From: DAOSVX01 sp964493665
GTDB lineage: Bacteria > Bacillota_I > Bacilli_A > RF39 > UBA660
DNA: 64,000 nt
Reading direction: 5' to 3'
Assembly (NCBI GenBank): GCA_964493665.1
Contig: CAZBOZ010000001.1
Coordinates: 61,486-125,485, forward strand
A program made the translations under genes and the position numbers. The first letter of the stretch is position 1, and the number at the start of each line of letters is the position of its first letter. Under the pieces are notes generated by a model. The model was not told the DNA's origin and made no database searches. It saw nothing but the letters and a program-made list of their open reading frames with translations. This document shows positions 32,183 to 39,043 of the stretch, in pieces.

Positions 32183-32891
32183 TTAAATCAATCCTTTCAT
32201 TTATATAATTATTGGCTTTTTCAAAATATTTATCAAAAGCGCTATTATTTATTTTTTTAGATAGTTTTTTAAATAATTTTTTCCTTTTTATATATTTAAG
32301 AGAGCAATCAAGATTAACATCATATATAAATGATAATACTCTGATTAATATATCAGCATCATTTTTTTCATAAACCATGGTGGTTTTTTGATTATTGAAA
32401 AATTCTTTTTGAATTCTGTCATCTACTTTGGTATCTTTTATATTTATATAATCTGGTAATATTCTAAAAATATCAATTTTATCTGCATCTCTAATCATTC
32501 CACAAAATAAATTTTCTCTTTTAGTTAATCCTTCATCAATATTATTTTTATTATGATTTATTATTGCTAATTTTATTATATCGTAATTTTCTTTATTTAT
32601 TTTAAATTTATCAATATAATTGTTTTCAAACAATATTTTTGCTCCTAATTCACCATGATTTACCGATTTTGAATCATAAAAAGTATTATATTTATCTATT
32701 TGTTCAAATCTTCCTATATCATGAAGTAATCCTATTTGCTTGGCTAATTTTATGTCAGCTTTATTTAGTTTAAGCTTTTTAGAAATAAATTCACACATTT
32801 TCATAACACTAAAAGAGTGTTTATATTTACCTTTTATTCTATAATCATTAAAATTATATATTTTTACATATTTTTTAAATTCTTTTATCAT
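32169..32891 (-). CDS. HD-domain phosphohydrolase
   Basis: The metal ligands of a canonical HD domain are readable: His in KYKHSFSV, His-Asp in GLLHDIGRFEQ, His in VNHGELGAK and Asp in IRDADKID. Such proteins hydrolyse phosphoester or nucleotide substrates, but the substrate cannot be told from the sequence. The C-terminal ~90 residues are helical and lysine-rich. The gene is the first coding region after a Val T-box and overlaps valS by 14 nt, so it is co-regulated with valyl-tRNA charging. A role in nucleotide or alarmone turnover is conceivable because the Rel hydrolase in this window looks degenerate, but that is speculation. Confidence 0.85.
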   Translation of the reverse strand: MIKEFKKYVKIYNFNDYRIKGKYKHSFSVMKMCEFISKKLKLNKADIKLAKQIGLLHDIGRFEQIDKYNTFYDSKSVNHGELGAKILFENNYIDKFKINKENYDIIKLAIINHNKNNIDEGLTKRENLFCGMIRDADKIDIFRILPDYINIKDTKVDDRIQKEFFNNQKTTMVYEKNDADILIRVLSFIYDVNLDCSLKYIKRKKLFKKLSKKINNSAFDKYFEKANNYINERIDLNVKN

Positions 32892-32905
32892 ATTTTTCTC
32901 CTAAA

Positions 32906-33107
32906 ATAAAAAAGTTACAAATAAAGGACGAGCTAACCCGTGGTACCACCTTAATTTATAACTTTTGTTATACACTTTTTTAGTTAACGCCTTAATTACG
33001 GATGAGTTCCAAAGCTACCTTCAATTATTAAATATATTAGCTTTCACCAAACGCTAATTCTCTATAATATTAATATAATTTACTCCTCTTTTTCTTCGCT
33101 CATTAAC
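32906..33107 (-). promoter_or_regulatory. T-box riboswitch, Val specifier, controlling HD-valS-proS
   Basis: The minus strand has the T-box core AAGGTGGTACCACGGG (around 32937-32952). The terminator pairs 32949-32968 with 32906-32927 and ends in a T-run. Stem I shows AGTAA and GGTG motifs. The specifier is GTA (33016-33018) in GAAGGTAGC, a Val codon, which agrees with valS downstream. The leader spans most of this gap; the divergent pilB promoter is at its far end. Confidence 0.87.
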
Positions 33108-33113
33108 AAAGAA

Positions 33114-33142
33114 ATTATATCTTAAAAAATGTTTTTTGGCAA
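33114..33142 (-). promoter_or_regulatory. Promoter of the Val T-box operon
   Basis: TTGCCA (33137-33142), 17-bp spacer, TATAAT (33114-33119) on the minus strand. Confidence 0.78.
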
Positions 33143-33150
33143 TAAATTTA

Positions 33151-33179
33151 TTGTACATTTATTTTTAATATTGTATAAT
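33151..33179 (+). promoter_or_regulatory. Promoter of pilB
   Basis: TTGTAC (33151-33156), 17-bp spacer, TATAAT (33174-33179). It is back-to-back with the T-box promoter, with only 8 bp between the two -35 boxes. Confidence 0.75.
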
Positions 33180-33210
33180 ACTCATAGAATAATAAATTGG
33201 GGTGAATTAA

Positions 33211-34542
33211 ATGCTTAGAGAATTTGATTATGAAAATTTACCTATCGTTGAAATTGTCAACGAAATTATTATTGATGCAATTAAAAAAGGAGCAAGTGAT
33301 ATTCACTTTGATCCTTATGAAAATAAATTAAAAGTTAGAATTAGAATTGATGGTGAGTTAGAAGACTATGCCGTTGTTCCTAATGAATTAAAAAAATCAG
33401 TTACTCAAAGAATTAAAATTATTGCAAATATGAATATTACTGAAAGTCGTTTACCTCAAGATGGAGCTATTAAAAACAACCTAGAAAATATTAGTTTAGA
33501 CCTTCGTGTATCTTCTCTACCTTTAAAAGATGGCGAAAAAGTTGTTATAAGAATTTTAGACTATTCAATGAGTACCAAAGGATTAGAAACTTTAGGCTTT
33601 TCTCCTAAGAATTTAGAAAAAGTAAATAAAATGATATCTGTGCCTAATGGAATTATATTAGTAACTGGTGCTACTGGTACTGGTAAAACAACTACTGTTT
33701 ATTCATTATTACAAAAATTAAATACTAATAATAGAAATTTAGTTACTGTAGAAGACCCTATTGAAATGGGTATTGAAGGAATAAATCAATTACAAGTAAT
33801 GCCTGATATAGGGCTTACTTTTGGAGCGGCATTAAGAAGTATTTTAAGACAAGATCCAGATATTATAATGATTGGTGAGATTCGTGATGATGAAACAGCT
33901 CAAATAGCCGTTAGAGCTAGTATTACTGGACATTTAGTATTATCTACTCTACATACCAACAACTCTTTAAATACAATTGAAAGACTTTTAGATATGGAAG
34001 TTGAAAGATATTTATTGGGATCAGCTTTAACAGGCATAGTAAGTCAAAGATTAGCCAGAAGATTATGCCCAAAATGTCACTTAAAAAGAGCAACTACTGA
34101 ATATGAAAAAAGTATATTTAAAAAAGTATTAAAAACCGATGTTAATGAGATGTATACTGTTAACAAGGATGGATGTCCAGAATGCATACATGGTTATAGA
34201 GGCCGTGTTGCTATTCAGGAAGTATTAATGATGAATCAGCATATTAGAGATGCTATAGTAAATAATATTCGTAAAGAAGAATTAAGAGCTTTAGTATATG
34301 GTAAAAGTGATGTTACTACTATTTTGGAAGATGGTTTAATGAAAGTTGTTGAAGGTGTTACCACTTTTGATGAAATATTAAGAGTAATTGATCTAGATAC
34401 TGACTTTGTTGATGAAGATACAATGGCTATTAAAAAAGCTCTTACAGGTAAAGAAGAAGCTCCCAAAAAAGATGAGATAATAAATACTCCAGAAGAAGAT
34501 TTACTATTTACAAAAGAAAATATTGAGATTTTAGATATATAA
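33211..34542 (+). CDS. pilB: Type IV pilus/competence assembly ATPase (PilB/ComGA family)
   Basis: This cytoplasmic secretion ATPase powers pilus polymerisation. Walker A is GATGTGKT (153-160), the Asp box EDPIEMGIEG follows, Walker B is DIIMIGEIRD (about 217-226) and the His box is TGHLVLSTLHTN (239-250). A four-cysteine zinc knuckle (CPKC at 286-289, CPEC near 323) marks the GspE/PilB rather than the PilT branch. The short N-terminus lacks the MshEN domain, as in ComGA. The last ~60 residues are acidic. It is alone on the plus strand, converging with pilD by 12 nt, while its partners are on the minus strand. Confidence 0.92.
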   Translation: MLREFDYENLPIVEIVNEIIIDAIKKGASDIHFDPYENKLKVRIRIDGELEDYAVVPNELKKSVTQRIKIIANMNITESRLPQDGAIKNNLENISLDLRVSSLPLKDGEKVVIRILDYSMSTKGLETLGFSPKNLEKVNKMISVPNGIILVTGATGTGKTTTVYSLLQKLNTNNRNLVTVEDPIEMGIEGINQLQVMPDIGLTFGAALRSILRQDPDIIMIGEIRDDETAQIAVRASITGHLVLSTLHTNNSLNTIERLLDMEVERYLLGSALTGIVSQRLARRLCPKCHLKRATTEYEKSIFKKVLKTDVNEMYTVNKDGCPECIHGYRGRVAIQEVLMMNQHIRDAIVNNIRKEELRALVYGKSDVTTILEDGLMKVVEGVTTFDEILRVIDLDTDFVDEDTMAIKKALTGKEEAPKKDEIINTPEEDLLFTKENIEILDI

Positions 34543-35289
34543 AAAAGAGTTTAATAAGGAAAGTATTTCATTTTGAAATATAAATACTAAAAAAGCTGAA
34601 GTAATTATGAAGGGGCCAAAAGGCACTTCTTTTTCTTTGTGCTTTAACATAAATATTAAAGCATAAGGAAGAGCCAAAAAAGCCGCAACAGCAAAAGAAA
34701 TTAGTCCTAATTTTATTCCTAGAAGCAATCCAACTAAAATCATTAATTTAATATCTCCGCCACCTAATGATTCTCTTTTAAATACTTTATCACCAATTAG
34801 TTTTACAATAAATATAATGGCTACTAAAGCTAAACACTCACCTACCATATAAATAGTATTAATAAAAGGATTTAATATAACATTTAAAATTATTAAAAAT
34901 ATTGAAGAAATAATAATTGGAGAGTCTAAAATAATATAATATTTAAAATCACTAATATAAATTATTACTAGTATAGAAGAAATAATTATACTTATAGCAA
35001 AATTATAACTAATTCCAAAAATTATATAAGATAATAAAAACAATAATCCAGTAAAAACCTCAATTAAGGGATTTATTATAGATATTTTTTTATGACATTT
35101 TGAACATTTGCCATTTAAAAATATATACGAAAAAACAGGAATTAATTCATACCATTTTAACTTTTTATGACAATTATCACAGTGTGATGAAGGTTTAACT
35201 ATTGACTTGTTTTCTGGCAATCTAGTACCTACTACTAAAAAGAAAGAACCAAAAACCAATCCAAATATAAAAGTAATAAAATAATACAT
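34531..35289 (-). CDS. pilD: Prepilin leader peptidase/N-methyltransferase (PilD/ComC)
   Basis: This membrane aspartyl protease cuts the prepilin leader and methylates the new N-terminus. The cytoplasmic zinc loop has two CxxC pairs (C37/C40 in HCDNC, C62/C65 in KCSKC). Several transmembrane helices follow, and the catalytic GxGD motif appears as LGGGDIKLM at about 172-180. I chose the ATG at 35289 because AGGTGA lies 5 nt upstream, against a GTG at 35298. It is translated right after pilC. Its clear substrate here is the prepilin at 17.1 kb. Confidence 0.92.
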   Translation of the reverse strand: MYYFITFIFGLVFGSFFLVVGTRLPENKSIVKPSSHCDNCHKKLKWYELIPVFSYIFLNGKCSKCHKKISIINPLIEVFTGLLFLLSYIIFGISYNFAISIIISSILVIIYISDFKYYIILDSPIIISSIFLIILNVILNPFINTIYMVGECLALVAIIFIVKLIGDKVFKRESLGGGDIKLMILVGLLLGIKLGLISFAVAAFLALPYALIFMLKHKEKEVPFGPFIITSAFLVFIFQNEILSLLNSFLYI

Positions 35290-35298
35290 GTCTTTCAC

Positions 35299-37110
35299 CT
35301 ACATCTCGATTGAATTGTATAAGTCAAACATTGGTAATATAACCGCTAATATAACAACTCCAACTATGGCAGCTAAAAATACTATTAAAACAGGTTCTAT
35401 TAAAGTTTTTATACTATTAACAGAGTTTCTATGCATATCTTGGTAATAATCACTAACATTTTGAAGCATTTGAGCTAGTTCACCCGTTGACTCACCAGTT
35501 ACAATCATAAAATAAGCAACATCTGGAACTGCCCAATGATCTTTAAAGGCATCAGATATTTTATCACCTTTAGCGATATTAGATATAGTGTTAAACATAA
35601 TATCTTTATATATTTCGTTTTTTGTTATTTTACTTAAAATATCTATACTTTCAGTAATAAAGACATTGTTTTTTAATAAGGATGCAAATGTTTTGGTAAA
35701 AATAGACATTTCTTTATAAATAATTATCTTCCCTACTACAGGGAACCTCATTGCAAAAGTTTGAAATAAGATTCTAAGAGCTTTAACATTCTTATATATA
35801 AAAATTAAAGCAATAATTAAAAGAAAAACAATCGCTAAAATAATTCCAATATAATCTTTTAAAAATAAAGATGCATTAACTAAAAACAATGTAACTCCAG
35901 AAATATTAATTCCGGCTTGTTCATATACTTTAACAAATTGAGGAATAACATAAAGCATAATAAAAGTTACTACTCCAAAAGCAAAAATCAAAATAATTAA
36001 TGGATAAGTCATAGCACTAACCATTTGCTTTCTTGTCTTTTCAACTTCTTTATAATATTCTGCCATATCAGAAAGGGTTTCTTCTAGTTCACCAGTTGCT
36101 TCAGCAGCCTTAATCATATTTACTAATAAAGATGGAAAAACATTACCTTGTTTAGCTAACGAATCGCTAAATGTTTCGCCCATTGTAAGCTCATAAACTA
36201 CTGAATCAAACAATCTTCTTCGACTTCCAGATTTGCCCATTTGGTTACTTAATATTTTAACAGCATTAGTTAAAGGGATACCACTTTTTAAATATGTTGC
36301 TAGTTGAGTTAGCCAAAAAACCAAATCTTTATTTTTCATCTTAGAAATTGAATTAGCCATTTGCCCATATATGAAATTAATAAATTTTGAGGTTTCAATT
36401 TTATATACTTCAAATCCTTCATTAATTAAAAAGGAGTTAACATCTAATTTAGAATAGCCATTAAATACTCCTCTAACCATTCTACCCTCTTTGTCTTTGG
36501 CAATATATCTAAATGATTGTTGAGTTTCACTTCTTTTGGCATCATCAGAGGTCAAATCAATTAAAAGAATTTCTCTTTCGGCTTCTCTTTTAGCTAAAAA
36601 ACTTTTTACTATTGGTATATTACGATATTTCTTTAAGAAAAATTCTTTAATACTGCCTTTTTTAGCTACAGGTTTAGTGTCTTTTCTGGCTTCTTTATTG
36701 GCATTAGATTCCTCTTTTACCCAAGCAAATATACTAGAAAAGAATTTAATAAATATAAAATAAAATGAATAATATATCCCCATACCAATATATTTAAAAA
36801 CATTTAAAATTAGCTTTAAAAAAGAATAAGCTCCTATGCCCTCAATACGAATAAATAAAAAGACTCCAAAACCAAAATATTTTAAAAATTTATATAAATA
36901 TTTAAATAAAAATTTAAACGTTTCATAAACCCCAGTTGCTAGATAAGATAATAGATCAATAAGATATTCACCAATAAAAATAAAAGTTCTAAATAATCCT
37001 ACGGAAAACCATTTTATTATTTTAATAATTATATTAATAATAAATTTTAATGGGGTGGCTAAATATTTAAAAAACGAAGAAGATTTTTTGGTTTTCTTTT
37101 TAGTATTCAT
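35299..37110 (-). CDS. pilC: Pilus inner-membrane platform protein PilC/ComGB with long N-terminal extension
   Basis: PilC/ComGB is the membrane platform on which the PilB ATPase works. Two GspF domains are visible, about 260-385 (LTQLATYLKSGIPLTNAVKIL, AAEATGELEETLSDMAEYY) and 460-590 (FASLLKNNVFITESIDIL, GESTGELAQMLQNVSDYY), each followed by membrane helices. The usual family length is 330-410 residues; here 603. The first ~215 residues are an unusual basic start (MNTKKKTKKSSSFFKY) followed by several aromatic, amphipathic or membrane-embedded helices and a charged linker before the standard N-terminal FRYIAKDKEGRMVRGVF. The ribosome binding site is GGAGG. Confidence 0.9.
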   Translation of the reverse strand: MNTKKKTKKSSSFFKYLATPLKFIINIIIKIIKWFSVGLFRTFIFIGEYLIDLLSYLATGVYETFKFLFKYLYKFLKYFGFGVFLFIRIEGIGAYSFLKLILNVFKYIGMGIYYSFYFIFIKFFSSIFAWVKEESNANKEARKDTKPVAKKGSIKEFFLKKYRNIPIVKSFLAKREAEREILLIDLTSDDAKRSETQQSFRYIAKDKEGRMVRGVFNGYSKLDVNSFLINEGFEVYKIETSKFINFIYGQMANSISKMKNKDLVFWLTQLATYLKSGIPLTNAVKILSNQMGKSGSRRRLFDSVVYELTMGETFSDSLAKQGNVFPSLLVNMIKAAEATGELEETLSDMAEYYKEVEKTRKQMVSAMTYPLIILIFAFGVVTFIMLYVIPQFVKVYEQAGINISGVTLFLVNASLFLKDYIGIILAIVFLLIIALIFIYKNVKALRILFQTFAMRFPVVGKIIIYKEMSIFTKTFASLLKNNVFITESIDILSKITKNEIYKDIMFNTISNIAKGDKISDAFKDHWAVPDVAYFMIVTGESTGELAQMLQNVSDYYQDMHRNSVNSIKTLIEPVLIVFLAAIVGVVILAVILPMFDLYNSIEM

Positions 37111-37144
37111 CTAACCCGCCTCCACTCTATATTATTCATTTATT

Positions 37145-37153
37145 ATTATAACA
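37145..37153 (-). promoter_or_regulatory. Extended -10 promoter of pilC-pilD
   Basis: TGT-TATAAT on the minus strand (TATAAT at 37145-37150) with a poor -35 in the end of ftsW. Confidence 0.5.
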
Positions 37154-37158
37154 TATTT

Positions 37159-38313
37159 TTAAATATTTTTGATATCATTTTTCATTTTTAAATCTTTGGT
37201 TTCAATTGCTACCCTTTGAGTTAAAAAGAGTAATACTATTAAATTTAAATTAAAGCTTCCCCCATAACTTAAAAATGGTAATGGAACACCAGTTAATGGG
37301 ATTATAGCAAATACTCCAAGTAAATTTATAAGTAGATGGAATAGCATAAATAAAAATGTTCCATAAGCAATTATTGACCCTCTTAAAGTCAAACTTTTTC
37401 TAGCTATTTTTAATATTCTAATTAACATAAATATGAAGCCAATTAATATTATAATAGAAACAATTATACCTAGTTCTTCAACTATTATTGGAAATATAAA
37501 GTCAGTATGAGCTTCTGGCAAATATAAATATTTTTGACTAGAGTTGCCTAATCCTTTGCCAAATAATCCGCCATTACTAACTGCAATAAAGCCATTACAA
37601 ACTTGATAGCCGGTATTTTCAGTATACCTTGAGCAAGGGTTTTTAAAAGTTAATCTACTCAATTGATAATTATTAAATAAATCAGAGCCAGTATATAAAA
37701 ATATTGCCACAATGATAATTAACGAACCACCTATAATCGTTAATAATTTAGTTTTTTGTCTATCAATTATTGGAATGCTAATTAATAAAAAGAAAACTAT
37801 TCCCGCAATTATTACAGCTCCACCAAAATCTGGTTGAGCTGCCACTAATAGACAAATAGCTACTCCTAAAGAGAGTGGTTTTAAAAAACCATATTCTTTT
37901 TTTTGATCATAATTGCAACCAAAAAAAACTGCGAAAAAAATTATTAATATGGTTTTTGCAAATTCACTTGGTTGAATAGACACTATGCCACCTATTCGAT
38001 ACCAACTCTGAGCATTATTTACAATATTACCATAGATAAAAAGACCAAATAAAGCTACTAAAATACTAATAGTTAAAAAAATAATTATTTTTTTATAGTT
38101 TTTGGTAGGAAATTTTATTATAATAGCAAAACTAAATAAATAAGCCGTTAATAAAAAAACTAATTGTTTAACAAAAAAATAGTAAGGGCTAACATTATAT
38201 CTTAAAACTGCAGCAACATTTGAAGCACTAAAAATCATTATTAAACCAAATATTGAATATACAATTGTCATTATAAGAAGTGGTTTATCCATTTTTGTTA
38301 ATAGTTTTTTCAT
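37159..38313 (-). CDS. ftsW: SEDS-family peptidoglycan polymerase, FtsW/RodA-like
   Basis: SEDS proteins polymerise lipid II at the membrane; FtsW works in division and RodA in elongation. About ten transmembrane helices are visible. Family motifs are QPSEFAKT (114-121), QPDFGGA (160-166), GYQVCNGFIAVSNGGLFGKGLG, LPEAHTDFIF (265-274) and GVPLPFLSYGGS. The motif wording favours FtsW, but this is not decisive. Two cysteines (C227, C239) in the large extracytoplasmic loop could form a disulfide. The gene is monocistronic by spacing and diverges from def across a gap with a long AT palindrome. Confidence 0.9.
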   Translation of the reverse strand: MKKLLTKMDKPLLIMTIVYSIFGLIMIFSASNVAAVLRYNVSPYYFFVKQLVFLLTAYLFSFAIIIKFPTKNYKKIIIFLTISILVALFGLFIYGNIVNNAQSWYRIGGIVSIQPSEFAKTILIIFFAVFFGCNYDQKKEYGFLKPLSLGVAICLLVAAQPDFGGAVIIAGIVFFLLISIPIIDRQKTKLLTIIGGSLIIIVAIFLYTGSDLFNNYQLSRLTFKNPCSRYTENTGYQVCNGFIAVSNGGLFGKGLGNSSQKYLYLPEAHTDFIFPIIVEELGIIVSIIILIGFIFMLIRILKIARKSLTLRGSIIAYGTFLFMLFHLLINLLGVFAIIPLTGVPLPFLSYGGSFNLNLIVLLFLTQRVAIETKDLKMKNDIKNI

Positions 38314-38340
38314 ATTTTCACCATAATATTATAATATCAT

Positions 38341-38366
38341 AAAATATATTTATATAAATATATTTT
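38341..38366. repeat. Perfect 26-bp AT palindrome between ftsW and def
   Basis: The stretch is its own reverse complement over all 26 bases (half-site AAAATATATTTAT). It lies between the divergent ftsW and def genes, 28 bp upstream of ftsW. In such AT-rich DNA it may be chance, but it could be an operator or cruciform. Confidence 0.6.
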
Positions 38367-38429
38367 CATTTAAAAACTATAATTATGTCAATAAAACAAT
38401 TATAAAAACTTTATTTTTACCAATATTTA

Positions 38430-38438
38430 TGGTAAAAT
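38430..38438 (+). promoter_or_regulatory. Extended -10 promoter of def
   Basis: TGG-TAAAAT (TAAAAT at 38433-38438), 22 bp before the def ATG; the -35 is unclear. The ribosome binding site is AGGGGA. Confidence 0.45.
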
Positions 38439-38459
38439 TAAGCGCGTTAGGGGAATATT

Positions 38460-39011
38460 ATGAAATTACCTAAAATAAATATTTTAGATGAAAAAGATAA
38501 TACTTTGAGACTTACTAGCAAAGAAGTCTCTTTTCCACTTTCTTTAAAAGATAAAAATTTAATAAAAGATGTTGAAGATTATTTAAAAATGAGCCAAATA
38601 GATGAATACTTAGAAAAATATAAACTAAGGGCTGGTATGGGGCTGGCTTTTATTCAACTTGGTTTTGCTAAACGAATCTTTATCATCGTCGAAGAACAAG
38701 ATGATAAAAGTTTTATTAACTATGTTATTATAAATCCTAAAGTTATTAGCACTAGTGAAGAATTAATTTATGTTGGTGAAGGCGAAGGATGCTTAAGTGT
38801 TAACAGAGATATTGAAGGCATTGTGCCTAGATGTGCTAGAATGACCATTGAGGCTTTTGATATTGAAGGCAATAAATTTACCATGCGAGTACGTGAAGAA
38901 TTAGCAATTGCTTTTCAACACGAAATAGATCATTTGAATGGCATTTTATTTGTAGACAAAATTGATAAAAAGAATCCATATAAAAATGCCAATAATATGA
39001 GAGAAATATAA
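38460..39011 (+). CDS. def: Peptide deformylase
   Basis: Def removes the formyl group from nascent proteins. Motif 1 reads GMGLAFIQLG (usually GxGLAAxQxG, so the second Ala-Pro pair is Phe-Ile), motif 2 is GEGCLSV with the metal-binding Cys, and motif 3 is QHEIDHLNG with the catalytic HExxH. The ~183-residue length and inserts before motif 1 fit the Gram-positive type 2 enzymes. It is transcribed alone and converges on smc, sharing a terminator with it. Confidence 0.95.
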   Translation: MKLPKINILDEKDNTLRLTSKEVSFPLSLKDKNLIKDVEDYLKMSQIDEYLEKYKLRAGMGLAFIQLGFAKRIFIIVEEQDDKSFINYVIINPKVISTSEELIYVGEGEGCLSVNRDIEGIVPRCARMTIEAFDIEGNKFTMRVREELAIAFQHEIDHLNGILFVDKIDKKNPYKNANNMREI

Positions 39012-39012
39012 A

Positions 39013-39043
39013 AAAACCAGATAATTAAATATTATCTAGTTTT
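39013..39043. terminator. Terminator of smc, also usable by def
   Basis: A 13-bp stem (39013-39025 with 39031-39043) has a G-U pair when read on the minus strand and a mismatch on the plus strand. A T-run follows on the minus side. Confidence 0.75.
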
